From: Halorubrum rubrum
Lineage (GTDB): Archaea > Halobacteriota > Halobacteria > Halobacteriales > Haloferacaceae
Assembly (NCBI RefSeq): GCF_024494685.1
Contig: NZ_JANHDM010000005.1
Location: 62,001-126,000 of the forward strand
Length of the DNA: 64,000 nucleotides
Direction: 5' to 3'
Position numbers and translations under genes: made by a program
Shown here: piece after piece, positions 27,021 through 34,934 of the stretch
How positions within the stretch are numbered: the first letter of the stretch is position 1
Layout: every line of letters starts with the position of its first letter
The notes under the pieces: model-generated
The model's input: the letters and a program-made list of their open reading frames with translations, nothing else
The model's database searches: none
Told to the model about the DNA's origin: nothing

Positions 27021-27083
27021 GGACCGGAACGACGAGCCGGATCCGTAGGAACCTTTATCCCGAAACCCTCGCGATGTATCCGC

Positions 27084-27512
27084 ATGTATCGAGTTCTCAT
27101 TCCCGTGGGCGACGACAGAGAGCGATCGATGGCCGCGGCGGAGGCCGTGAGCAACCTTCCGAGCGCCGCCGAGGAGGTCGAGGCGGTCGTGGTCAACGTC
27201 TTCGAGGAGTTCGACGTCACCGGCGAGGGCGGCCAGGTGAAATCCGAGGACGTCTGGGACGAGACGAACTTCCCCGAGAGCGTGGACGCGGTCGTCGATC
27301 ACCTCGAGTCGGCCGGCGTGACGGTCTCGAAGCGCCGCGAACACGGCGACGTGACGAAGCGAATCCTCGCCGTCGCCGACGAGATCGACGCCGACGGGAT
27401 CGCGATGGGCGGGCGCAGACGGAGCCCGACCGGGAAGGTCCTGTTCGGGAGCACCACACAGTCGGTGCTGCTCTCGGCCGACTGTCCCGTGACGGTCGCG
27501 CTCGTCGAATAG
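27084..27512 (+). CDS. universal stress protein (UspA family)
   Basis: A 142-residue USP-fold protein. It opens MYRVLIPVGDDRERS, and the ATP-binding signature near the C terminus reads GGRRRSPTGKVLFGSTTQSVLLSADCPVTV, matching G-2x-G-9x-G-S. An ATP-binding, dimeric cytosolic protein is expected. It sits between the FAH operon and the TRAP transporter; USP proteins are known partners of some TRAP transporters, so regulation of transport is possible but unproven. Its own promoter probably lies at 27040-27070. Confidence 0.88.
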   Translation: MYRVLIPVGDDRERSMAAAEAVSNLPSAAEEVEAVVVNVFEEFDVTGEGGQVKSEDVWDETNFPESVDAVVDHLESAGVTVSKRREHGDVTKRILAVADEIDADGIAMGGRRRSPTGKVLFGSTTQSVLLSADCPVTVALVE

Positions 27513-27695
27513 TGTTTTGAAACAGACATGTTTGAACCGCCGCGCCGTGACTCCCGTACGATCGGCGACTTCTGGTCCCTATTCCGCCAACTGTGTGACC
27601 GATCTTTCGGTCTTTCGGCCCGTTCGAATCGAGTGATCGGATCGGACAAGACCGGGGTAAAGATGAGTAGATTGATATGTTATTCGTGTATTATT

Positions 27696-27720
27696 TTATT
27701 GAATAACCAATGAATATTGG
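27696..27720. promoter_or_regulatory. two adjacent palindromes upstream of the TRAP transporter
   Basis: TTATTGAATAA (27696-27706) abuts CCAATGAATATTGG (27707-27720), both near-perfect inverted repeats in an unusually AT-rich stretch. A TATA-like ATACCTTATTATG follows at ~27730-27742 and the transporter gene starts at 27769. Position just upstream of the TATA box suits an archaeal activator or repressor site. The regulator is unknown. Confidence 0.5.
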
Positions 27721-27768
27721 AACAAACAGATACCTTATTATGTACCGAAGTGAACATCACATTCGAAC

Positions 27769-28899
27769 ATGGCTGACAACGACGTTAACAGACGCAAGTT
27801 CCTGTACGGAACGGCCGCGGCAGGGGTAACGGGACTCGCCGGATGTAGCGGCGGCGGTGGCGGCGGCGACGACGGTTCGGGCGACGACGGCTCCGGTGAC
27901 GACGGCTCCGGAGACGACGGTTCGGGCGACGACGGCTCCAGTGACGACGGATCGGACGAGGCGAGTCTGGAACTCCGCGTCGGGACCTCCGCCGGCGGAA
28001 CCCAGGACGTCGGACTGGCGGTCGAGCGGGCCGTGAGCCAGGAGAGCGACACGCTCGAGTACTCGACGATCGAGAGTCCGGGGTACATCGGGACCATCTA
28101 TCGGATGGCTCAAGAGCAGTTCAACGCCGGCATCACCGACAACAACTCCCTGAACAAGGCGCTCGACGAGACGGGCCAGTTCGGGGAACAGCCGGTGTCG
28201 CGCATCCCCCAGTACGGGTTCTCGGCGTTCCCGTACAGCATCTACGTCGTCGCCCGCGACGGTACGGACATCGAGACGTTCGACGACCTCGCGGGCGCGA
28301 ACGTCTACCCCGCGGAGCCGGGGTACTCCACGCGTGCGACGACGCTCGACGTCTGGTCACAGGACCCGACCGCGGACGTCTACGAGGAGATGAACATCCA
28401 GGACATGGGCGTCGGTGACGCGCCCGGCGCGATGGAGGAGGGGACGATCGACGCCAGCATCGCGTACGGGACGCCCGGCGTGCGATACACCGGCTTCGTC
28501 CAGGAGATGGCCTCTCGCGTCGACCTCCACTACGTCGAGCCGACCGACGCGCTCATCGAGTCCGCGGAGTCGTTCGCGGGAGCCGGAACGACCACCACGA
28601 GCTACGACGACTGGCCGATCGCAGACACGGACATCGGGACCGACGAGGTGTTCACCTGGGACCTCGAGGTGCTCTACACGTTCAACCCCGAGGCCGACGC
28701 CGACGCCGTCTACGAGCTGTGCCGCGTCGTCGACGAGCACAACGACGTCGTGAACGAGGGCGAGGCCCAGTTCAACGACTACGAGTCGACCGCCGACATG
28801 CTCGGGTACGCCCAGGAGCGGATCCCGGTCCACGCCGGCGCGGTACAGTACTACCAGGACAACGACGCGTGGGACGACAACCTCCAGGAAGGAGAGTAG
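27769..28899 (+). CDS. TAXI-family TRAP transporter solute-binding lipoprotein
   Basis: A 376-residue exported binding protein. The N terminus carries a Tat motif (RRKFLYG) and a lipobox LAGC at the end of the signal. Residues after that form a low-complexity linker of six GDDGS-type pentapeptides, then the TAXI periplasmic-binding domain with LRVGTSAGGTQDVGLAV near its start and IPVHAGAVQYYQDN at the end. Secreted folded through the Tat pathway and lipid-anchored, it should capture an organic acid and deliver it to the permease encoded next. The palindromes upstream suggest substrate-controlled expression. Confidence 0.9.
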   Translation: MADNDVNRRKFLYGTAAAGVTGLAGCSGGGGGGDDGSGDDGSGDDGSGDDGSGDDGSSDDGSDEASLELRVGTSAGGTQDVGLAVERAVSQESDTLEYSTIESPGYIGTIYRMAQEQFNAGITDNNSLNKALDETGQFGEQPVSRIPQYGFSAFPYSIYVVARDGTDIETFDDLAGANVYPAEPGYSTRATTLDVWSQDPTADVYEEMNIQDMGVGDAPGAMEEGTIDASIAYGTPGVRYTGFVQEMASRVDLHYVEPTDALIESAESFAGAGTTTTSYDDWPIADTDIGTDEVFTWDLEVLYTFNPEADADAVYELCRVVDEHNDVVNEGEAQFNDYESTADMLGYAQERIPVHAGAVQYYQDNDAWDDNLQEGE

Positions 28900-28968
28900 A
28901 CCCACCGTTGATCCCCGCTTCGATCGCGTAGCCGACGAACGACATTACATTTCTACACGACACAACAA

Positions 28969-30960
28969 ATGGATTCACAAGCGGAACACACGACCGGACC
29001 GTCGAGTTGGCTTCGCGGCCTCGATATCACCGTCACGCTCGCGGCCGTCCTCTTTTGGGCGGTGGCGCTCGGCTGGATATACACGCAGACGTGGTCGCCG
29101 GTCAAGTACGGCGTGATCTTCGTCGGCGGCATCATGACGGTGTACGCGCTCAACGAAACGAAGGAGTCGCTCGAGGAGGGCAGCTGGATCGACGCCGCGG
29201 TCCTGCTTCCGGCAGCCGGCGTGTTGATCACGGCCTCGGCGTACTTCTTCGCGAACTTCGACACCGTCTACCTCCTGCGGCAGGGGTTCGCCACGCCCCA
29301 CGAGTACATGCTCGCGCGGCTCGTCATCGTCTCGCTCCTGTACCTCACGTGGCGCGAGTTCGGAAACCTGTTCTTGGGCCTCGTCATCGGCGTGATGGTG
29401 TACGCGGTCTTCGGGGACAGCGTTCCCGGCGTCCTCGGACACGCGGGGATGAGCGAACTGACGCTGCTCCAGGCGCTCGTCACCGACCTGTACGGCTTTT
29501 ACGGCTCGCTCACGCAGCTGACCGCGTCGTGGATCGCGCCGTTCCTGCTGTACGCGGGGCTGCTGTTCGCGTACGGCGCGTTCGACCTGATCCTCCGGCT
29601 CGCCATCGTCGCGGCCGGCCGGATCCGGTCGGGCGTGGCACAGACGGCCGTCCTCTCGTCGGCGGTCATCGGCTCGATCAACGGCTCGTACACCGCCAAC
29701 GCCGCCATGACCGGGTCGTTCACCATCCCGACGATGAAGGAGAGCGGAATGGCGGGCCACCGCGCCGCCGCCATCGAGGCGGTCGCCTCGACGTCGGGGC
29801 AGGTGCTTCCGCCGGTCATGGGTGCGTCCGCGTTCGTGATGGCGTCGTACCTCGGCGTCGCGTACCTCAACATCGTCATCGCCGGGATCGTCCCCGCGGC
29901 CATCCTGGTCGCCTCCATCGCCATCGCGGTCCACTACACCGCGATCAGCGACGCGAGCGACCAGGACATGGAGTTCTCCGAGTTCTTCGACGAGGAGATG
30001 ACCACGAACGAGAAGGTCATCGAGGGGCTCCGGTTCGGGATCCCGTTCGGGGTCCTGATCTACTTCCTCGGCTTCGCTCAGTACACGGTGATGACCTCGG
30101 CGATGTACACCGTCGTCGCGATGGTGCTCACCGGCGTCCTGATGCCGCCGGTACAGCGTCTCGTCGACGGCTCCGAGACGACCTTCGTCACGGAGTTCGT
30201 GACCCAGATCAAGAACACGATCCACGGGTTCCGCCGCGGGGCGATCATCCTCGCGCCGATCGCGATCATCCTCGTGGTGGTGAGCGGCGTCGTGAACCTC
30301 TTCTCGACGACTGGCGTCCCCGCGAAGATCGCGCTCCTGCTCATCAATCTCTCGGGCGGCGTCCTGCTCTTCGCCGTGCTGCTCGGGATGGCGGTCGCCA
30401 TCGTGATGGGCGTCGGGATGCCGACGGTCGCCGCCTACGTCATCGTGGCCATCCTCATCGTCCCGACGTTCGTCTCGGACTTCGGGATCGCCCGCTTGAC
30501 GGCCCACTACACGATGTTCTACGCGGCGATCCTCGCCGGGATCACGCCACCCGTGGCCACGGCGGCGGTGGTCGCGGCCGGGATAGCGGAGGCGAACTTC
30601 TGGCGGACCTGCGGGGCCGCTCTGAAGATCGCCGCGCCGCTTTTCGTGTTGCCGGTCGCGTTCGTCTACAATCCGGGACTGATATCGATGTCGCCGGGCG
30701 CAAACACGATGTTCCTCGGAGCGCTGGTGATGCTGGGTGCGATCGCGATAATCTACGGCTTGAACTACCCGTTCGAGCTGTCCGTCGGGCGGATCGTCCT
30801 CGCCCGCGCCGGGCTGACCGTACTCGGCGTCCTGATCATGGCGTACCCGATGCTGGCCGTGAAACTCGCCGGGATCGCCGTCTTCGTCGCCGTCTTCGTC
30901 GGCGAGAAGGTGATGGTGCGTGGAATGAAACTGCCGTTCGCCTCGGGGGTGAACCAATGA
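28969..30960 (+). CDS. TRAP transporter fused permease (TAXI type)
   Basis: A 663-residue membrane protein combining the small (DctQ-like) and large (DctM-like) TRAP permease domains. The first ~170 residues hold about five helices, and the rest is the 12-or-more-helix DctM part with GSINGSYTANAAMTGSFTIP, STSGQVLPPVMGASAF and GVGMPTVAAYVIVA, all characteristic of TAXI permeases. It is driven by a sodium or proton gradient and works with the lipoprotein encoded 69 bases upstream. Its stop overlaps the start of an 81-residue membrane protein gene (ATGA). Confidence 0.92.
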   Translation: MDSQAEHTTGPSSWLRGLDITVTLAAVLFWAVALGWIYTQTWSPVKYGVIFVGGIMTVYALNETKESLEEGSWIDAAVLLPAAGVLITASAYFFANFDTVYLLRQGFATPHEYMLARLVIVSLLYLTWREFGNLFLGLVIGVMVYAVFGDSVPGVLGHAGMSELTLLQALVTDLYGFYGSLTQLTASWIAPFLLYAGLLFAYGAFDLILRLAIVAAGRIRSGVAQTAVLSSAVIGSINGSYTANAAMTGSFTIPTMKESGMAGHRAAAIEAVASTSGQVLPPVMGASAFVMASYLGVAYLNIVIAGIVPAAILVASIAIAVHYTAISDASDQDMEFSEFFDEEMTTNEKVIEGLRFGIPFGVLIYFLGFAQYTVMTSAMYTVVAMVLTGVLMPPVQRLVDGSETTFVTEFVTQIKNTIHGFRRGAIILAPIAIILVVVSGVVNLFSTTGVPAKIALLLINLSGGVLLFAVLLGMAVAIVMGVGMPTVAAYVIVAILIVPTFVSDFGIARLTAHYTMFYAAILAGITPPVATAAVVAAGIAEANFWRTCGAALKIAAPLFVLPVAFVYNPGLISMSPGANTMFLGALVMLGAIAIIYGLNYPFELSVGRIVLARAGLTVLGVLIMAYPMLAVKLAGIAVFVAVFVGEKVMVRGMKLPFASGVNQ

Positions 30961-31202
30961 GCTCGACGAAGGACTCCACCGAGGACCAGATCGACACGTC
31001 CGAGGTCGGCGGCCTCGAGGAGATCGTTCCGGAGCCGCTCATGCCCGTGTGGAAGCGGATCGAGTTGGTCCAACAGTTCCGCGAGACGCACGGGAACACT
31101 TACGTGACGGTCCTCGAAGCGCTCACGGCGATAGTCCTCGCCGCCGGCTACCTCTGGTGGGCGTACATCTACTTCATCGCTGACAACGCCGTGACTATCT
31201 GA
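30957..31202 (+). CDS. small TRAP-associated membrane protein
   Basis: An 81-residue protein whose ATG overlaps the permease stop by four bases. The N-terminal ~50 residues are acidic and soluble (MSSTKDSTEDQIDTSEVGG), then comes WKRIELVQQFRETHG and one C-terminal transmembrane helix (ALTAIVLAAGYLWWAYIYFI). I do not recognise a family. The strict coupling suggests it is a subunit or assembly factor of this transporter, a reasonable but untested idea. Confidence 0.75.
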   Translation: MSSTKDSTEDQIDTSEVGGLEEIVPEPLMPVWKRIELVQQFRETHGNTYVTVLEALTAIVLAAGYLWWAYIYFIADNAVTI

Positions 31203-31227
31203 GGGCGGTCTCGAACCGTCCCGGATC

Positions 31228-31413
31228 TCAGTCTTCCGCCCAGTAGAACAGCGACTCCGTTCCGGCGCTACAGCCCGGACACGCCGACGGAAGCGTTCGT
31301 CGGAGCCGTCCCATCTCGCCACAGGCCCCGCACCGCCACATCGCGTATCGCGTCCCGGTGACGTCGACGACCCGACGAACGGGCTCCTCCCGACGCCGGT
31401 CGGCGGTGCTCAC
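31228..31413 (-). CDS. rubredoxin-like zinc-ribbon protein
   Basis: A 61-residue protein beginning at GTG 31413, which overlaps the stop of the next upstream gene as GTGA. Two CxxC pairs, CGAC and CPGC, separated by ~15 residues in an aromatic context (YAMWRCGACGEMG, TESLFYWAED), form a rubredoxin-like or zinc-ribbon knuckle. It may bind zinc or iron. It resembles small haloarchaeal proteins annotated DUF7130. The long frame starting further upstream contradicts the overlapping DUF5789 gene and is not used. Confidence 0.72.
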   Translation of the reverse strand: MSTADRRREEPVRRVVDVTGTRYAMWRCGACGEMGRLRRTLPSACPGCSAGTESLFYWAED

Positions 31414-31667
31414 GCGTCCCCGTCGGACTGGAACGGCTCGCCGACCGCGCGCCGCGGCAGCAGGCTCATCAGCTCCTCGCCGAGCTCCTCGGCCGAGGCG
31501 AACGCCGTCGCGTTCGATTCGCTCACCGTCGCGCCGAGGTTGACCTCGCCGTCCGCGAGTCGAATCGTCACGTCGTCGCACGCCGTCGCGACGGTCGCGG
31601 GTTCGACGGGATACTCGAACTCGGAAAGCACGCCGTCGATCTGATTTAACTTGATCGTTCGTGTCAT
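31410..31667 (-). CDS. haloarchaeal conserved protein (DUF5789 family)
   Basis: An 85-residue acidic protein, start ATG 31667 (MTRTIKLNQID). The pattern IDGVLSEFEYPV, TIRLADGEVNLG, AEELGEELMSLLPRRAVGEPFQSDGDA is typical of the DUF5789 family, found across haloarchaea without a known role. No membrane span. Cotranscribed with the rubredoxin-like gene through the GTGA overlap. An in-frame ATG four codons upstream is possible. Confidence 0.8.
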   Translation of the reverse strand: MTRTIKLNQIDGVLSEFEYPVEPATVATACDDVTIRLADGEVNLGATVSESNATAFASAEELGEELMSLLPRRAVGEPFQSDGDA

Positions 31668-31763
31668 ATACGTCCGCAACGCTCCCTGACGATATGAACG
31701 TACCTCCTCCGCGGGGCGCTCCCGAGACGTTTATTTTCGGCGGCGGCCCACCCTCGACATCGC

Positions 31764-32693
31764 ATGGCCGAGCCGATCCTCAAGTGGGCCGGCGGGAAGC
31801 GGCAGCTCCTCGACGCGCTGTACGCGCGGTTCCCGGAGTCGTACGGCCGATACCACGAGCCCTTCGTGGGCGGCGGCGCGCTCTTTTTCGATCTCGAACC
31901 GGACGCGGGCACGATCAACGACGCGAACCCGCGGCTCGTCTCGCTGTACGAGCGGGTCCGCGACGAGCCCGATCGGCTCATCGAGCGGCTGGAGTCGTTC
32001 GCGGACCCGGAATCGGATCCGGACCCGAACCTGCCGTACGCCGAGACGACCCAGCGCGGACGCGAGGTGGAGAGCTACTACTATCAGCAGCGTGCCCGGT
32101 TCAACGACCGGCCGTACGCGGGCGAGTACGACCCCCTCGAGGAGGCCGCACTCTTAGTGTACCTGAACCGGACCTGCTATAACGGCCTCTACCGCGAGAA
32201 CGCCGACGGCGGGTTCAACGTCCCGATCGGGCGGTACGCGGACCCGGACTGGGTCAAACGCGACCGGATCCGGCGGGCGAGCGGGGCGCTCGAGAACGTC
32301 GAGATACGCAACCGTGACTTCGAGTACGTCCTCGAGGCCGCCGATCCAGGCGATCTGGTGTACTTCGATCCGCCCTACGAGCCGATGAGTCCGACTGCCG
32401 ACTTCACCGCGTACAGCGCGGACGGGTTCGACCGTGAGGACCAGGAGCGCCTGATCGAGGCCGCGACGACCCTCGACGAGCGGGGCGTCAGCGTCCTCGT
32501 CTCGAACAGCGGCGTGACGTACGACCGGTACGCGGAGGCGGGCTTTCACGTCGACACCGTGGACGCGACCCGCGCGATCAACAGCGACGTGGACGGCCGG
32601 GCGGCGGTCGACGAGGTGATCGCGACGAACGTCCCGGAACCCGGTCGCCGCGACGCCGGACAGCGTCCGTTGTCGACGTTCGAGGACCGGTGA
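31764..32693 (+). CDS. Dam-family DNA adenine methyltransferase, apparently without a partner nuclease
   Basis: A 309-residue class D12 N6-adenine methyltransferase. The N terminus PILKWAGGKRQLL is the SAM-binding start, FVGGGALFFDLEP is motif I-like, and the catalytic DPPY is at residues 202-205 in YFDPPYEPMSP. The middle segment NRTCYNGLYRENADGGFNVPIG is the conserved target-recognition-side block of Dam enzymes. It transfers methyl to adenine in a short DNA site, probably not known for this strain. No restriction nuclease gene is adjacent, so it looks orphan, possibly for mismatch repair, regulation or self-protection. Confidence 0.88.
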   Translation: MAEPILKWAGGKRQLLDALYARFPESYGRYHEPFVGGGALFFDLEPDAGTINDANPRLVSLYERVRDEPDRLIERLESFADPESDPDPNLPYAETTQRGREVESYYYQQRARFNDRPYAGEYDPLEEAALLVYLNRTCYNGLYRENADGGFNVPIGRYADPDWVKRDRIRRASGALENVEIRNRDFEYVLEAADPGDLVYFDPPYEPMSPTADFTAYSADGFDREDQERLIEAATTLDERGVSVLVSNSGVTYDRYAEAGFHVDTVDATRAINSDVDGRAAVDEVIATNVPEPGRRDAGQRPLSTFEDR

Positions 32694-32782
32694 GCGAGCC
32701 GCACGGACGCGTCGAGGCGAACGATCCGGGTTCGGTCGGCCATCCGACGGGCTTTTTGACCTCCCCCGCCGTCGAGTCGGGT

Positions 32783-33232
32783 ATGACGAAGCTCGACATC
32801 GACCTCGTCCTCGCGCCCGTCGACGGCAGCGAGGCGTCCCACGAGGCCGTCGATTACGCGATCGGGATCGCGAGCGAGTACGGCGCGAGCGTCCACGCGC
32901 TGTACGTCCTCGACGAGGAGGTCGTCCGGGCGTTGGAGTCCGGATCGATCGACGAGCGCGACGTCGCCGAGGACACCGCGGCGTTCACGGAGTCGGTCGC
33001 GGAACGCGCGGAGGAGGCGGGCGTCGGCCACAGCAACTCCATCGCGTACGGCTTTTCCACCGAGGTGAAGACGGTCCATCCGGGGAGCGTCGTCCTCGAC
33101 ACCGCCGAGGAGATCGAGGCCGACTTCATCGTCGTCCCCCGCGAGCCGGTCACCGGCGATCCGGGACAGGTGCTCGAGAAGGCCGCGGAGTACGTCCTGT
33201 TGTACGCGAGCCAGCCGGTCCTCTCGGTGTGA
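32783..33232 (+). CDS. universal stress protein (UspA family), divergent
   Basis: A 149-residue USP-fold protein starting MTKLDIDLVLAPVDGSEAS. The ATP-binding glycine signature expected near the C terminus is weak here (VVPREPVTGDPGQVLEKAAEYVLLYASQPVLSV), so it may belong to the non-ATP-binding class. An in-frame ATG does not exist closer upstream with a better site. The stop overlaps the GTG start of the DUF63 membrane protein gene, giving a coupled pair. Confidence 0.8.
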   Translation: MTKLDIDLVLAPVDGSEASHEAVDYAIGIASEYGASVHALYVLDEEVVRALESGSIDERDVAEDTAAFTESVAERAEEAGVGHSNSIAYGFSTEVKTVHPGSVVLDTAEEIEADFIVVPREPVTGDPGQVLEKAAEYVLLYASQPVLSV

Positions 33233-34134
33233 CGCCGATCGCGACCTCGACGTCGATGGCGCTCCGCCAGTCGGCGTCCGAGACGCTCCGACCGGCGACA
33301 CCGATCCCCGCGACCCTCGGGGACCTCCCGTTTCTCCCGGCGGGAACGACGCTGCCCCCGCTCCCGTACCTCCTCGTCGTCCTCGTCGCGGGCGGCGGGG
33401 TCGCGGTCGCGCTCCGTCGGCGGCGACCGTCGGTCACGGCTCCGCACGTGCTCGCGTTGACCCCGTGGATCGCCCTCGGCTCCGCGCTCCACGTGCTGTA
33501 CGTCGTGGAGACGCTTCCCGGTCTCCTCGCGCCGTTCGGCGGGTCGCCGACGGTGTACCTCACGGTCGCGACGCTCGCGGGCGCGACCTGGCTTGTCGCC
33601 GAGGCCGTCGGGGGCGACGCCGGACGCGTCCCGTCCCTCCTCGCGGCCGCGGGAACGCTCGTCCTCGCTCCGGTCGTCGCAGTCGCGGTCGCGGGCGGGA
33701 TCTCCGGGTCCGGTGCGTACTGGTCGGCGGTCGCGGCGATCGCTTCGATCCCGGTCGCGGCGCTCGTCCGGCGCGCGCTCGGTCGGGTCGAGCCTGGCGT
33801 CGCCGTCACCGGCGGCGTCGGCGCGCTCGCCGTGTTCGGGCACGCGCTCGACGGCTTCTCGACCGCGATCGGGGTGGCCCAGCTCGGTTTCGGCGAGCGC
33901 AGCCCGCTTTCACGGATCATCCTCGAACTCGACTGGGTTCCGGCGGTTCCGGTGCTCGGCGAGGGGTGGCTCTTCCTTCTGGTCAAGCTGGCGGTCGCGA
34001 GCGCCGTGGTGTACCTCTTCGTTCCGTACGTCCGCGAGGAGCCGGCGGAGGGGCTGCTCCTCCTCGGCTTCGTCGCGGCCGTCGGACTCGGTCCGGCCGT
34101 CCACAACCTGCTCCTGTTCACCGTGACGGCTTAG
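33229..34134 (+). CDS. DUF63 family membrane protein
   Basis: A 301-residue archaeal membrane protein. About eight hydrophobic helices are seen. The conserved DUF63 features include TPWIALGSALHVLYVVE and FGHALDGFSTAIGVAQLGFGERSPL, with the charged GERSP turn between helices. DUF63 is archaea-specific and of unknown function. GTG 33229 overlaps the TGA of the upstream stress protein gene by coupling; a later start near 33256 (MALRQS) is also possible. The pair may work together, but no biochemical role is known. Confidence 0.85.
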   Translation: MTPIATSTSMALRQSASETLRPATPIPATLGDLPFLPAGTTLPPLPYLLVVLVAGGGVAVALRRRRPSVTAPHVLALTPWIALGSALHVLYVVETLPGLLAPFGGSPTVYLTVATLAGATWLVAEAVGGDAGRVPSLLAAAGTLVLAPVVAVAVAGGISGSGAYWSAVAAIASIPVAALVRRALGRVEPGVAVTGGVGALAVFGHALDGFSTAIGVAQLGFGERSPLSRIILELDWVPAVPVLGEGWLFLLVKLAVASAVVYLFVPYVREEPAEGLLLLGFVAAVGLGPAVHNLLLFTVTA

Positions 34135-34230
34135 AGCGGAGAGCGAGGGTCGGTGGGCGGGACCCGGAGAACGGGGTCGGGAGCGGGGCCCGGAGAACGG
34201 AGCGGGCGCAGGACGGGAAGCGGCGGCGGT

Positions 34231-34809
34231 TCAGTCTTCCTCGACGACCTCGGGATCCTCGATGGCGGACTGAAGCGAGTCGAGCCCGTTGACCCACTCG
34301 GAGACGAGCCCGTACTCCAGCTCCTCGACGAGGTCCATGTCGAGACGTTCGCCGTCGATGACGCGGGTGCCGGCCTGAACGACGTACCCGAGGGCGGCGT
34401 CGAGATCCTCGTCGGCCTCGGCGTCGGCGGCCGCGTGGACGAACTCGTCGACGTCGCCGTCGACGACGCCGCCGACGACGAACTCCTCGGCGGCGTAGAA
34501 GACGGGCACGAGCGAGGTCTGGACCCCGTCGATCAGCATGGTCTTGTCCTCGTCGTCGAAGGAGACCTCCGCGAGGACGATGTCGCTCACGTCCCGGATC
34601 TCCTCGACGGCGCGGTCCTCGTCGATGCGGTCCTCCTCCAGCGCCGCGAGGATCTTCGCGATCGCGATCGCGGCGTCGTCCTGGAGGTTCAAGAGCAAGC
34701 GCGCCGAGTCCTCGTTTTCGGGGTCGAGGTCCTCGTCGGCGAGCCTGTCGAGCCAGTTCTGCCAGCGCTCCTCGGAGTAGAACGTCTCCACCGCCTCGTC
34801 CTCGGTCAT
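34231..34809 (-). CDS. DUF2150 family protein
   Basis: A 192-residue acidic cytosolic protein of the archaeal DUF2150 family. It opens MTEDEAVETFYSEERWQNWLDRL and contains LLLNLQDDAAIAIAKILAALEE and QTSLVPVFYAAEEFVVGG, segments shared across the family. Mostly helical, no cofactor motif and no membrane span. Function unknown. Start ATG 34809; an upstream in-frame codon at 34836 would add nine residues. It faces the DUF63 gene convergently. Confidence 0.82.
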   Translation of the reverse strand: MTEDEAVETFYSEERWQNWLDRLADEDLDPENEDSARLLLNLQDDAAIAIAKILAALEEDRIDEDRAVEEIRDVSDIVLAEVSFDDEDKTMLIDGVQTSLVPVFYAAEEFVVGGVVDGDVDEFVHAAADAEADEDLDAALGYVVQAGTRVIDGERLDMDLVEELEYGLVSEWVNGLDSLQSAIEDPEVVEED

Positions 34810-34934
34810 ACCCCATACCTCACCCGGACTACTCAAAGGCCTTTCTTATCGTAGCCCCCGAGAGACGCCGTCACACCCGGCTGAGAACTGGGATCGGTTC
34901 CCCCGCCATCGCGATCGATCGTCCGGTACCCCCG

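Noticed and set aside
28975-30957. 660-codon minus-strand frame opposite the TRAP permease
   Set aside because: Low-complexity Asp/Arg/His translation; the plus strand gives a clear many-helix permease.
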